DNA of 64,000 nucleotides from Schlegelella_A sp038231215 (GTDB lineage Bacteria; Pseudomonadota; Gammaproteobacteria; Burkholderiales; Burkholderiaceae_C), in contig JBBRLS010000022.1 of assembly GCA_038231215.1 (NCBI GenBank), forward strand, positions 1 to 64,000, given 5' to 3'. The notes under the pieces were generated by a model. It had not been told where the DNA came from, did not search any database, and worked only from the letters and a program-made list of their open reading frames with translations. Position 1 is the stretch's first letter. The number at the start of each line of letters is the position of its first letter. Below are positions 25,839-34,571 of the stretch, one piece after another. The position numbers were made by a program, and so were the translations under genes.

Positions 25839-26510
25839 CTAGAACTTGCCGTGGTCCAGATAGGCCTGCTGCGGATCGACGCCCGACAGGATCGCGGCGC
25901 GGACCTTGTCTTCGGTGCTCATCGCCGCGATGGCGGCGTCGATCACCTCGGCGGCGATGGCCTGCGGGATGACGACGATGCCGTCGCAGTCGGCCAGCAC
26001 GTAGTCGCCCGGGCGCACGACGACCTGGCCGTAGCTGATCGGCTCGTCGAAGGCGACCGGCACCCAGGCGCCGACGATGTCGCGCGGCGTCGCCTTGTCG
26101 CAGAACACCGGAAAGCCGATCTTGCGGATGAACGCGGTATCGCGGCAACCGCCGTCGACGATGTAGCCGCGAACGCCGCGAAACTGCAGCGTCTCGGCCG
26201 AGAGCTCGCCCATCAGTGCCCGTTCGGCGTCGTTGCCTTGCACCATGACGACGTGGCCTTGGGGCGCACGCGAAAGCAGGCCGGTCCAGCGCAGCAGGGT
26301 CTCGTGCGGCGAGACGGTGGCGTCGGGCAGGCCGCGCACGGTGAAGACCGGGCCGGCCGCCACCATCGCTGCGTCGAGCGGCAGGATGGCCGAAGGCAGC
26401 ACGCACTCGGTGATGCCGCGGCCACGCAGCACGTCGTAGACCGCGCCGGTGTAGCAGCGGGCGAGGCGGGCCGAGAGATCGTCGTCGATGGGACGCTTGT
26501 CGGTTTCCAT
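25839..26510 (-). CDS. RraA-like protein / 4-hydroxy-4-methyl-2-oxoglutarate aldolase family
   Basis: 223 residues from ATG at 26510. Swivelling RraA/DmpK-type fold: CYTGAVYDVLRGRG near the start, RGYIVDGGCRDTAFIRKIGFPVF with the Arg-Asp that binds metal and oxyanion in aldolase members, and the GDYVLADCDGIVVIP signature. Family members either cleave 4-hydroxy-4-methyl-2-oxoglutarate or decarboxylate oxaloacetate, or (RraA of E. coli) restrain RNase E; the intact GGCRDT favours an aldolase/decarboxylase. It may share a message with the receiver gene downstream (110-base gap). Confidence 0.85.
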   Translation of the reverse strand: METDKRPIDDDLSARLARCYTGAVYDVLRGRGITECVLPSAILPLDAAMVAAGPVFTVRGLPDATVSPHETLLRWTGLLSRAPQGHVVMVQGNDAERALMGELSAETLQFRGVRGYIVDGGCRDTAFIRKIGFPVFCDKATPRDIVGAWVPVAFDEPISYGQVVVRPGDYVLADCDGIVVIPQAIAAEVIDAAIAAMSTEDKVRAAILSGVDPQQAYLDHGKF

Positions 26511-26581
26511 GCGGAAGGTCTCGAAGAAAGCCAGCGCCGCTTTTACACTGGACGACGACGCGAAGGAAGGACGAGACCGAC

Positions 26582-27325
26582 ATGACATCGCATCGCTGCA
26601 CCGCTTTCCCGGCCCGCGCGCTGCGCGCCGCATGGCTGCTCGTCGCGGCCAGCCTTTGCGTGCCCGCCGTCGCGGCCGCCAACGACCCGCACGTCGCATC
26701 GGCCGAGCGCCTCGTCGACCAGCTAGCCCTTGCCAACACCGACTACGCGCACGGCCCCGGCAGCGTCACCTGGTCCGGCACGGTCGCCTCGCACACCGAC
26801 TGCTCGGGCTTCATCGACCAGCTCCTGATGCACGACGACGGCTATTCGCCCGACGACTTCAAGCGCTGGTTCGGCAGCCGGCGGCCGACCGCCCAGCGCT
26901 ATCACGACGCCATCGTCGAGGGCCGCGGCTTCACCCGGCTCGGCCGCATCGCCGAGCTGCGTCCGGGCGACCTGATCGCCATCAAGTACCTGACCCGCCG
27001 CGACAACACCGGCCACATCATGCTGGTGACCGAGGCGCCGCGACGCATGAACGATTCGCCGCCCTACGTCGATCGCACGGCGCAGTGGTCGGTGACGGTG
27101 ATCGACAGCTCGGAGTCGGGCCACGGGCCGACCGACACGCGGCACAAGCGCGGCGAAGGCGGGCGCGACCACGACGGTCTCGGCCGCGGCGTGTTCCGCC
27201 TCTATGCCAGCGCCGCGGGCGAGGTGGTCGGCTTCAGCTGGAGCACCGCCAAAGCGTCGCGCTTCGTCGCACCCGAAGACGAGCACCTGGTGCTCGGTCG
27301 GCTCGCGCCGGGCTTTCGTCCCTGA
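26582..27325 (+). CDS. Exported NlpC/P60-like cysteine peptidase
   Basis: 247 residues with a Sec signal peptide (AAWLLVAASLCVPAVAA, cleavage after AAA near 33). The TDCSGFIDQLL segment places the nucleophile Cys74; His145 lies in NTGHIMLVTE, and LRPGDLIAIKY is the strand between them, all as in the NlpC/P60 superfamily. Such enzymes cleave D-Glu-diaminopimelate bonds or related amides in peptidoglycan. The spacing is looser than in canonical NlpC, so a specialised or amidase activity is possible. Divergent from the RraA-like gene and convergent with the TelA operon. Confidence 0.75.
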   Translation: MTSHRCTAFPARALRAAWLLVAASLCVPAVAAANDPHVASAERLVDQLALANTDYAHGPGSVTWSGTVASHTDCSGFIDQLLMHDDGYSPDDFKRWFGSRRPTAQRYHDAIVEGRGFTRLGRIAELRPGDLIAIKYLTRRDNTGHIMLVTEAPRRMNDSPPYVDRTAQWSVTVIDSSESGHGPTDTRHKRGEGGRDHDGLGRGVFRLYASAAGEVVGFSWSTAKASRFVAPEDEHLVLGRLAPGFRP

Positions 27326-27343
27326 GCAGAAGCGGGCATCGCG

Positions 27344-28588
27344 CTACAGCGCCACCGGCCCTTCGATCGCCGAGCTGCCTGCCTCGCGGGCGCGCTGCTG
27401 GCGAACCCGGTCGACGAAGCCTTCGCTCTTGGCGAGCTGGTTGCGGACGATCTCGTTGTTGCGGCCCATGACGTCGATCGCCTTCGAGCGAAAGCTGTCC
27501 ATCGCGTCCATGGCCTTGAAGGTCTGGTCGAACATGCCTTGCAGCGTCTCGATGCCGATCATCGGATTGGTCGCGAATTGCGCCGTCTGCTCGACGTGGG
27601 TATTGAGCTGCTTGCCGGTCTCGCCGATCAGGGCGCCGATGGTCTCGTTGACGCCTTTCAGCATCCCCATCACCTGGACCTGGTTGCCGGTGGCGCGCGC
27701 CACGGTCTGGGCAACGGCGAGCGCGCTCATGCCGGTGGTGGCGACGCGGTTGCAGCCGTTCATCATTTCGCGGCCGGTCTTCTTCAGCACGTCGAGCGCG
27801 AGGTAGCCGTTCACGCAGACGGCCTGCTGGGTCAGGATGTCCTGCAGGTTCTGGCGCGCGTAGAAGAGCACTTCCTGCTCGAGCGCCTTGGCGCGCTCGG
27901 GATCGGACGTCTTCAGCGAGGCGACGCGTTCGGCGAGGCGGGCGTCGAGCGTGGTCGCGAACTGCGCCGCGGCGGCGAGCTTCTGCATCGAGTCCCAGAG
28001 CTTGCTGCGCGTCGCCTCGATGTCGGCGATGTCGAGCTGCACGTCGTCGCGCGCGGCGTAAAGCTGCTCGATCGACCTGGTGATCTGCCCACCGGCGCTC
28101 TCGAACTTGCGAAAGTACGCCTTCAGCTTGTTGCCGAACGGGATGACGCCCAGGATCTTGTTCGGCTGCAGCAGGTCGCCTTCCTTGCCGGGGTTGAGCG
28201 TGTCGAGCAGGCCGCGGATCTCGCCGATCGCCTTGTAGGCCGGGCTGTCTTCGGCGCCGACGAAGTTGCGCTGCAGTAAGCGCCCCTGCATCAGCCCCGA
28301 AGCGTTCGAGATCTCTTCGCGGCCGAGCGCGAAGGCGCTGTCGAGCTTGGTCTTGAACTCGGTCGAGTGGACGTTCTCGGTCATCAGCGCGGCGATGAAG
28401 CGGGCGACCTGGTCGTCGACGGCCTGAATCGTCTCGGGCGTGAGCGGCACGGCGCGCGGCGTCGCCTCGACCGGCACCGGCACGATGACCTCGGGCGGCG
28501 TGAGCTGGAACGACGACGCCGACGGCGCTGAAGTCGCCGCGGCAATCGAAGCAGGCGCCGGGAAAGCGGGGGAGTCAGCTTGGGTCAT
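27344..28588 (-). CDS. TelA/YaaN family toxic anion resistance protein
   Basis: 414 residues from ATG at 28588; it overlaps the XpaC-like gene by 14 bases. A Pro-rich N-terminus precedes a long all-helical body (VDDQVARFIAALMTENVHSTEFKTKLDS through KAIDVMGRNNEIVRNQLAKSEGFVDRVR) with GVIPFGNKLKAYFRKFESAG, a family hallmark. TelA proteins are linked to tellurite and other toxic-anion resistance and are found in Ter-type stress clusters; biochemistry is unknown. It is the last gene of a four-gene operon with an XpaC-like protein and two binding proteins. XpaC-TelA pairing is also seen in Bacillus (xpaC-yaaN). Confidence 0.9.
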   Translation of the reverse strand: MTQADSPAFPAPASIAAATSAPSASSFQLTPPEVIVPVPVEATPRAVPLTPETIQAVDDQVARFIAALMTENVHSTEFKTKLDSAFALGREEISNASGLMQGRLLQRNFVGAEDSPAYKAIGEIRGLLDTLNPGKEGDLLQPNKILGVIPFGNKLKAYFRKFESAGGQITRSIEQLYAARDDVQLDIADIEATRSKLWDSMQKLAAAAQFATTLDARLAERVASLKTSDPERAKALEQEVLFYARQNLQDILTQQAVCVNGYLALDVLKKTGREMMNGCNRVATTGMSALAVAQTVARATGNQVQVMGMLKGVNETIGALIGETGKQLNTHVEQTAQFATNPMIGIETLQGMFDQTFKAMDAMDSFRSKAIDVMGRNNEIVRNQLAKSEGFVDRVRQQRAREAGSSAIEGPVAL

Positions 28589-29291
28589 GCGGAGTGCTTT
28601 CCAGGGTTCTCGTAGTGAGCGAGGGCGCCGGCAGGACCGTACCGGTGCCGAACTTGTCGTGCAGGAATTGCGAATGGGCGAGGAAGGCGTGTGCGTCCTG
28701 GCTGGCCAGATCATCGGCGAGTTGCGCGACCTTGCCTTCGAGTTCGACGATCGTGCCACGAAAGATGTCTACCGCCGTCTTGCCGTCCTTGATCGGCCGC
28801 GAGTTCGCGTATTGCGCCGGGATCGACAGGTAGGTCTTCAAGGCATCGGGCAGGTACGAGATGGCGATGTGCCGCGCGTTGAAGCCCTCCTGCAGCGAGA
28901 GCGCGCCCCGGCTGCGCTCCCATTGCGCCAGCAGTTGCTCGAGCGACGTGCACAGCTCGAGCACCTTGGCCTGCAGGCTCGCCGGCAGGCGGTTGTCGGG
29001 GTTGAACTGGACCAGGCCGCGCACCGCGCGCAGCGCCCGGCCCATCGCTTCGCGGGCATCGCCGTCGTCGTTGAACTCGAGCGCGTCGGCGTCCCAGGCG
29101 GGGCCGGCGAGCTTGGGAAGGCCGAGCCAGAGGCCGCCGGCAACGAAGCCGGCGACGTAGCCGAGCAGCGCCAACGGCAGACCGGCCAGGCCGACGAGGC
29201 CGAGACCTTTGAGCACGAGCACGCCGATGGCCAGCGCCAGGCCCGACCAGTTGGCCGGGCTCGCCAGGATGCGGAAGAGCTTGTCGAACAT
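28575..29291 (-). CDS. XpaC-like membrane protein
   Basis: 238 residues. Two adjacent membrane helices at about 12-33 and 36-57 (LALAIGVLVLKGLGLVGLAGL, GYVAGFVAGGLWLGL) followed by a cytoplasmic helical domain. The segment ISYLPDALKTYLSIPAQY...KDGKTAVDIFRGTIVELEGKVAQLADDLASQDAHAFLAHSQFLHDKFG fits the XpaC family (named after 5-bromo-4-chloroindolyl phosphate hydrolysis, function unclear). Position directly before telA agrees. It starts eight bases after the stop of the SBP-VWA gene. Probably membrane-docks the TelA partner (inference). Confidence 0.75.
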   Translation of the reverse strand: MFDKLFRILASPANWSGLALAIGVLVLKGLGLVGLAGLPLALLGYVAGFVAGGLWLGLPKLAGPAWDADALEFNDDGDAREAMGRALRAVRGLVQFNPDNRLPASLQAKVLELCTSLEQLLAQWERSRGALSLQEGFNARHIAISYLPDALKTYLSIPAQYANSRPIKDGKTAVDIFRGTIVELEGKVAQLADDLASQDAHAFLAHSQFLHDKFGTGTVLPAPSLTTRTLESTPHDPS

Positions 29292-29299
29292 GGATTCAG

Positions 29300-31003
29300 C
29301 TACTGATACGCGCGAATGTCCTTGAAGACCGCATAGAGCGGCGTCTTGCGGGCGTCGAAGACGCGGCCGCCGGTCGTCTGCACGAGCGCCTTCAGGTCGG
29401 ACTCGCGCGCTTCGCCGAACAACACCATGAAGACCGGAATGGCGCGCACGTCTTCGGGCATCTGCGCATAGGCGGCCTGGAACGCCTTGAGGTTCTTGCC
29501 CTGGTTGTTCTCGCCGTCGGTGAAGGCGACGACCGAATACTGGTAGTTCGGATTCTTCTTGCGCTCGGCGAGCATGTGCTCGAGGGCTACGAGGATGCTG
29601 TCGTAGAGGGCGGTGCCCCCGGCCATGCTCAGTCCGTCGACATAGTCGCGCACCTGGCCGAGCACTTCCTGCTTGGCCTGCGAGTCTTGCTGGATCTGCA
29701 CGCCGCGCGCCTTGGCACGGCCGGCCGGCAGCTCGAAGAAAGTCATTGCGCGCGGCTCGTCGGAAAAGGGCAGCATCCAGATCTTCTCGCGGTCGGTCAG
29801 CTTGGCGAGCCGACCCGTCAGCGTGTTGTCCTCGCCGGAGATGTAGTGGATGGCCTTGACGAGCTGGTCGCGCCGGCCGCCGCCGCCCATGCTGCCGCTG
29901 GTGTCGAGCACGAAGGTCGAGGCGATCGGCCTGCGGAACTCGTTGAGGTAGGCGTCGATCAGGCCGTCGGAGAGCTGCCGGTCGGGCGAAAAGGCGAGCT
30001 CGACGAGCACGCCACCCGCCTTCGGAAACAGATCGGCGACCTGCGCCGCGACCTCGGGCGAGATCGGCCGGCGCAAGGTCTGGCGCGCCAGCCAGGTCTG
30101 CGCCTCGCCGCCCTTCAGGTAGGCGACGACTTTCTGGTAGTCGGCACGGCGCGCGTCCTGCAGCAGCATGAACGGGTAGTCGGCGGTCGAGACGCCTTCC
30201 TTCGGATAGACGAGAACGAGCTTTTCCTTGAGCTTGCCGCCGTTATTGAGCGTCAGCAGCCAGCTCTCGTAGTTGATGAAGGCGTTGAGCTTGGGCCCTT
30301 GCTGCTCGATGAACTTCTCGGCCAGGTAGGTCGAGTTGTCGCCGACCAGCTTGTAGCCCTTCAGAAAGTTGGCGATCGCGCCGCGGTCGACGTCGGCGGC
30401 GGCGAGCGCGTCGGCCTTGTCGCTCGCTGCGGCGACCACGCCCATCAGCGCCATGAAGCCCTGGTTCGAGGTGGCCGGGTTCGACAGCGCATAGCCGAGC
30501 TTGCCTTCGGCCGCCGCCTGGGTGATCGTCTTCCAGGTCACCTTGCCGGCGACCGCCGGATCGTTCCAGCCGAGACGCTCGGCCGCCGACTGGCTGACGC
30601 CCACCGTGATCGGCGACAGCATGATCTTTTCCTGCAGCTTGACGCGCGCCTGGCCCTGCGGATCGGAGAGCAGGTACTTGGCGTTGGCGAACCAGGCGGC
30701 GTCGGCCCGGGTCGCGCCCGATAGCACGGCCTCGGTGCTTTCCATGGTGCCGCCGTAGCTGAAGCGCAGCTTAACGCCGGTCGCCTTCTCGACCATGCCC
30801 TCGAGCGCCTGCGCGTCGCGCAGATCGGTCGTCGCGAGCACGGAGAAGACGGCGGCCTCGGGCGCGACCGGGGACTTCGGCACGGCCGCGGGCTCGGGCT
30901 CGCTCTTGCCACAGCTCGCGAGAATCAGGCTCGCCGCGGCCATCAAGGCGACCACGGCGCGGCGCGGCAAGCCCGAGCCGGTCGGCATCGTCGGCATCTT
31001 CAT
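29300..31003 (-). CDS. Lipoprotein: solute-binding-like domain fused to VWA domain
   Basis: 567 residues starting at 31003, with an ATGA overlap to the preceding stop. Lipobox LASC (Cys31). Residues 50-335 form a solute-binding-protein-like domain (VFSVLATTDLRDAQALEGMVEKATGVKLRFSY..., with VTWKTITQAAAEGKLGYALSNPATSNQGF as in molybdate/iron-type binding proteins). A VWA domain follows (about 360-567) with an intact MIDAS: Asp367-x-Ser-Gly-Ser371, Thr464 in GGTALYD and Asp496 in FTDGEN. The tandem of a binding lobe with a VWA domain on the outer face of the inner membrane suggests metal-dependent binding to a protein partner. Operon position upstream of XpaC and TelA argues for a shared stress role. 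Confidence 0.85.
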   Translation of the reverse strand: MKMPTMPTGSGLPRRAVVALMAAASLILASCGKSEPEPAAVPKSPVAPEAAVFSVLATTDLRDAQALEGMVEKATGVKLRFSYGGTMESTEAVLSGATRADAAWFANAKYLLSDPQGQARVKLQEKIMLSPITVGVSQSAAERLGWNDPAVAGKVTWKTITQAAAEGKLGYALSNPATSNQGFMALMGVVAAASDKADALAAADVDRGAIANFLKGYKLVGDNSTYLAEKFIEQQGPKLNAFINYESWLLTLNNGGKLKEKLVLVYPKEGVSTADYPFMLLQDARRADYQKVVAYLKGGEAQTWLARQTLRRPISPEVAAQVADLFPKAGGVLVELAFSPDRQLSDGLIDAYLNEFRRPIASTFVLDTSGSMGGGGRRDQLVKAIHYISGEDNTLTGRLAKLTDREKIWMLPFSDEPRAMTFFELPAGRAKARGVQIQQDSQAKQEVLGQVRDYVDGLSMAGGTALYDSILVALEHMLAERKKNPNYQYSVVAFTDGENNQGKNLKAFQAAYAQMPEDVRAIPVFMVLFGEARESDLKALVQTTGGRVFDARKTPLYAVFKDIRAYQ

Positions 31004-32127
31004 TTCGCCATCTCCTGCGTGACCACGTCGATCATTTCCGCCATCAGGTCGAACGACGGCGGGTCGATGACCTGCGTCACTCGCTCCTCGACGGCCAGCC
31101 CGGTCGGCTTCACCGACTGAATGAAGAGCTGCGTGTCGGCGATGCGAAAGCCGTATTCGACGCCGATCTTCTGCAGCTCGGTGTTGTTCGCGAGCAGGTC
31201 GGCGAGGGCGCGCGAGCGCTCGTTGGTGGCGATGAAGACGAACTTGTTGACGATCGTCGGCTGCGGATACATGAGCACCATGTCGGCGGCGACGCCCTTC
31301 TTGGCGAGCGCGTACGAGACGAGCTGGTACTCGTAGATGAAGGCCATCGGCGTCTTGCCAAGGCCGATCGCCACGTAGTCGTCGAAGTTGCCGTTGACAT
31401 AGTTCTCCTGGTAGCCCTGGCGCTTGAACAGCTCGGCGAGCTGGCGTGCGAGCGGCTCGGCGGTGGCGCGGTCGGTGACGACGTCGCCGTTCTTCGCGTA
31501 GCTGGTGAGCGCCAGGTACATCGCCGCCGAGTTGCTGCGCCGCAAGTCGGTGGTCGAGACGAGCACGCCGCGCGAGACGTCGTAGGCCTCGGCGCCCTTC
31601 AGGTCCTTCCAGCGCTTCCTGGCCAGCATGGTGTCGGTGAGCTTGCCGATGTCGACGCCGTAGGTGCGGTCGCCGAGCGGTTTGGCCATGCCGTTGGCGA
31701 CCAGGATCCTGGCCACCGTCTGCCAGCTCGCGATCACCATCGGTGTATGAAAGGGCGACGACTGCGCCACCGCGATCTTCGCCTTGCCCGCCGCGTCGAC
31801 GATCTGGTTGGCGGCGACGACGCCGGAAGGAAAGAGGAAGTCCGGCATCGCGCCCGGCACGACGCGCGCCGCCATGTCGCGGCTGCCGATGCGCGTCACC
31901 GCCACCGGCAGTCGCTTCTCGGCGAGGATGCGCTTGACGCGCGGGTCGGCGAAGAAGGGCTCGACGTCGAGCGCGATCAGTCCTTTCAGCTCGACTGTCG
32001 AGGCGACTTCCGCGGCCTCGACGCGCCCGGCCTGTTCGGCCTTCTGGCCGCGCAAGGCGAAGAACAGTGCTCCAGCAAAGCCGGCGAGCAGCAGCAAGGT
32101 CAGCACCACTTTGCCCGGCTTCGACAT
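31000..32127 (-). CDS. Membrane-anchored solute-binding-like protein
   Basis: 375 residues. One N-terminal membrane helix (VVLTLLLLAGFAGALFFAL, residues 7-25) with no cleavage or lipobox, then a periplasmic solute-binding-like domain (VELKGLIALDVEPFFADPRV, GAMPDFLFPSGVVAANQIVDAAG, KIAVAQSSPFHTPMVIAS, NGDVVTDRATAEPL). Overlaps the next gene by four bases (ATGA), so the two binding proteins are translated together. No permease or ATPase gene is nearby, so it is more likely a sensor or an adaptor than an ABC transporter component. First gene of the four-gene TelA operon; divergent from the AlkX-like gene with 52 bases between. Confidence 0.75.
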   Translation of the reverse strand: MSKPGKVVLTLLLLAGFAGALFFALRGQKAEQAGRVEAAEVASTVELKGLIALDVEPFFADPRVKRILAEKRLPVAVTRIGSRDMAARVVPGAMPDFLFPSGVVAANQIVDAAGKAKIAVAQSSPFHTPMVIASWQTVARILVANGMAKPLGDRTYGVDIGKLTDTMLARKRWKDLKGAEAYDVSRGVLVSTTDLRRSNSAAMYLALTSYAKNGDVVTDRATAEPLARQLAELFKRQGYQENYVNGNFDDYVAIGLGKTPMAFIYEYQLVSYALAKKGVAADMVLMYPQPTIVNKFVFIATNERSRALADLLANNTELQKIGVEYGFRIADTQLFIQSVKPTGLAVEERVTQVIDPPSFDLMAEMIDVVTQEMAK

Positions 32128-32179
32128 GGCTCCCCTCCTTCGGCGCGGACTGTAACCGGCGGCCCGGCATCATCCGCGC

Positions 32180-33274
32180 ATGACAAGGACGCCGAGCCTC
32201 GACGCTCTACGCCGATATGCGGTGGCGCGAACGCTGTTCAAGCCCACGACGCTTCTGCGAGCCATCGAAAAGCTCGGCTTCGTGCAGGCCGACCCGATCC
32301 GCGCGCCGGCGCGGGCGCAGGACCTGACGCTGCGCCACCGCGTCACCGGCTACCGGGCAGGGGACCTCGAGCGCCGGTACGCGCGCCTCGCCGTCGATGA
32401 AGACTGCCTCGTCAACTACGGCTTCCTGCCGAGCAAGCATCTGGCCCTGCTGCACCCGCGCATCGCCGCGAAGAAGTGGAGCCCGGCGACGAAGAAGAAG
32501 GCGGCCGAGGTGCTCGCCTTCGTCCGCGAGCACGGGCCGACGCATCCGCGCCTCGTCGAGCAGCATTTCGCGCACGGCCGGCGCATCAACGCCTGGGGCG
32601 GATCGAGCAATGCGACGACGCATCTGCTCGACGGCATGCACTACCGCGGCCTGCTGCGCGTGAACAAGCGCGAGAGCGGCACGCGCATTTACGAAGCCGT
32701 CGACCACGCGCCTGCCGACCCCAGCCCGGCCGCACGAGCGGCACGGGCTGCGGCGTTGCTCGAGCTCGTGCTGCGCAAGTACGCGCCGATTCCGGCCTCG
32801 AGCTTCGTCTACCTGACGCGGCTGCTGCTCGGCTATGGCGCGCCGCATCTGGCGATAGAAGCGCGGGCGGCGCTCGTCGCAGCGCGCGAGCAACTGGCAA
32901 CCACGACGATCGACGGCGTGACCTGGTACTGGCCCGCCGACGAGAACCCGCGCTCGTCGCGCTACCGGCCCGACGATCGCGTGCGTCTGCTCGCGCCTTT
33001 CGACCCGATCGTCTGGGACCGGCGCCGCTTCGAGCTGCTCTGGGGCTGGACCTATCGCTTCGAGGCGTACACACCGGCGCCGAAGCGAAAGCTCGGCTAC
33101 TACGCCCTGCCGCTGCTCTGGGGCGACCGTATCGACGGCTGGGGCAACGCGTCCGTGAGCGACGGTCGATTGAGCCTCGAGCTCGGCTATGCGAACGGCA
33201 CGATCCGCGATCCGGCGTTTCGTACGGGACTTGCCGAGGAGCGAGCGCGTCTCGTCGAATTCCTCGGACTCTGA
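32180..33274 (+). CDS. AlkX/YcaQ-type winged-helix DNA glycosylase
   Basis: 364 residues of the HTH_42 family, three tandem winged-helix modules. The family excises bulky or crosslinked bases. The catalytic motif is QxQ in AlkZ and QxD in the YcaQ/AlkX branch; here it is Gln36-Ala-Asp38 in LGFVQADPIRAPARAQDLTL, so it belongs with AlkX, reported to unhook interstrand crosslinks. Other conserved pieces: HYRGLLRVNKRESGTRIYE, SSRYRPDDRVRLLAPFDPIVWDRRRFELLWGW and YTPAPKRKLGYYALPLLWGD. Divergent from the TelA operon. A nearby stress operon could be coincidence. Confidence 0.85.
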   Translation: MTRTPSLDALRRYAVARTLFKPTTLLRAIEKLGFVQADPIRAPARAQDLTLRHRVTGYRAGDLERRYARLAVDEDCLVNYGFLPSKHLALLHPRIAAKKWSPATKKKAAEVLAFVREHGPTHPRLVEQHFAHGRRINAWGGSSNATTHLLDGMHYRGLLRVNKRESGTRIYEAVDHAPADPSPAARAARAAALLELVLRKYAPIPASSFVYLTRLLLGYGAPHLAIEARAALVAAREQLATTTIDGVTWYWPADENPRSSRYRPDDRVRLLAPFDPIVWDRRRFELLWGWTYRFEAYTPAPKRKLGYYALPLLWGDRIDGWGNASVSDGRLSLELGYANGTIRDPAFRTGLAEERARLVEFLGL

Positions 33275-33298
33275 GGCCTCGCGCTGCGCGCCGCTCTG

Positions 33299-34516
33299 TC
33301 AGGCCGCGCTCGTCGAAGACGGCGGCAGCGGCTTCTGCCGCGACGCGATCGCAGCCGCCAGGAGCAGCACGAATGCCGAGCAGGCGAGCCCGGTGCGCAG
33401 GCCGCCAGCCGCGTCGGCGATCCAGCCAACACCGCCTGGCCCGATGATCTGGCCGAACGCGAAGACGACCGTGAAGGCGCCGATGCCGCGGGCCCACGCG
33501 GACGGCGGCAGGTTGTGCCGGACCAGTGCCGTCGTCGAGGCGACGACCGAAAGAAATACGGCGCCGAACAGCAATCCCGAAGCGAACACGGCGACCGGGT
33601 GCGGGCTGACGACCGGCAACACGGTGGCGAGCGCGAGCAGCGCATTGAGCAGCGTCATCGGCCCGCCGCCGCGATGGCGTTGCAGCAGCGGCGCCCAGAG
33701 CCACGACGAGGCGATGACGGCAAGGCCAAGCAAGGCGTAGAAGGCAACGATGGCGGCCGGTGCCAGACCTTGCTCGCGCAGCAGCGTCACGACGAAGGTC
33801 ATGTAGCCGATGTAGCCGAGGCCGAACAGCAGGTAGGAGACAAGGCCCCAGGCGAGGCCGCGCAGGTCGGCCGCGCCGCGTGGCCCGTGTGCTTGCGGGC
33901 CGGCGCGGACCGCCCGCGTCTCTGCGGCGGCGGCCGCAGCGGCCATCATGGCGAGCGCACCCAGCCCGACCCACGCGGCTTGCCACGCGTGCTCGACCGG
34001 CCGCCCGATCAGCGGCGGCACGAGCAGCGCCGAGGCGACGATGCCGACGCCCGTGCCGCCGTAGTAGATGCCGAGCACCAGCCCGGCGCCCGGCGCCTTG
34101 CCGCTCGTTGCCGCGCGCTCGCCGGGATCGATGGCGACGCGCGCCGCCAGCAGCCCGCCCGAGACGAAGGTCGAAGCGCTGGCCACACCGGTGACCAGAC
34201 GAAGCGCGTAGAGCGCGCCGGTCGAGCTGAAGGCACCGTGCAGCATGAGCAGCACGGCGCTCACGACCATGCCGCCGACGAAGAGCGCGCGCGGGCCGAT
34301 GCGGTCGAGCAGACGCGAGACGGCGAGCGCGCCGAGCAGGTAGCCCGCCGCGTTGACCGTGTTCATGGCGCCCGCGGTGAAGTAGCTCCAGCCGAGGTCG
34401 GCGCGCATCGCCGGAAGCAGCAGCGCGTAGGAAAAGCGCGCCAGGCCGAGCGAGACGGCCGAGCCGAGTGCCAGCGCCGCGGCGACCACGAGCGCGGTCG
34501 GCTGGCGCCGGCTCAT
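33299..34516 (-). CDS. MFS transporter (YbfB/YjiJ-like)
   Basis: 405 residues, 12 membrane helices. Signature pieces near the start: AVSLGLARFSYALLLPAMRADLGWSYFTAGAMNTVNAAGYLLGAL, typical of the YbfB/YjiJ group of the major facilitator superfamily; motif A is RLLDRIGPRALFVGG. The substrate is unknown; members are often drug or sugar exporters. The gene converges on the AlkX-like gene (24 bases between stops) and its start is 55 bases from the HAD phosphatase stop, so the two could share a message. Confidence 0.85.
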   Translation of the reverse strand: MSRRQPTALVVAAALALGSAVSLGLARFSYALLLPAMRADLGWSYFTAGAMNTVNAAGYLLGALAVSRLLDRIGPRALFVGGMVVSAVLLMLHGAFSSTGALYALRLVTGVASASTFVSGGLLAARVAIDPGERAATSGKAPGAGLVLGIYYGGTGVGIVASALLVPPLIGRPVEHAWQAAWVGLGALAMMAAAAAAAETRAVRAGPQAHGPRGAADLRGLAWGLVSYLLFGLGYIGYMTFVVTLLREQGLAPAAIVAFYALLGLAVIASSWLWAPLLQRHRGGGPMTLLNALLALATVLPVVSPHPVAVFASGLLFGAVFLSVVASTTALVRHNLPPSAWARGIGAFTVVFAFGQIIGPGGVGWIADAAGGLRTGLACSAFVLLLAAAIASRQKPLPPSSTSAA

Positions 34517-34571
34517 TCGCGTGCCTTCGCGCTGCGCGGCCCGGTATTCGCCCCTGGCCGGCCCGGCGGGC

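Noticed and set aside
29300..32173. One 957-residue fusion gene over the two binding proteins
   Set aside because: The upstream part is a frame shadow; the ATGA overlap and family starts separate two genes in different frames.
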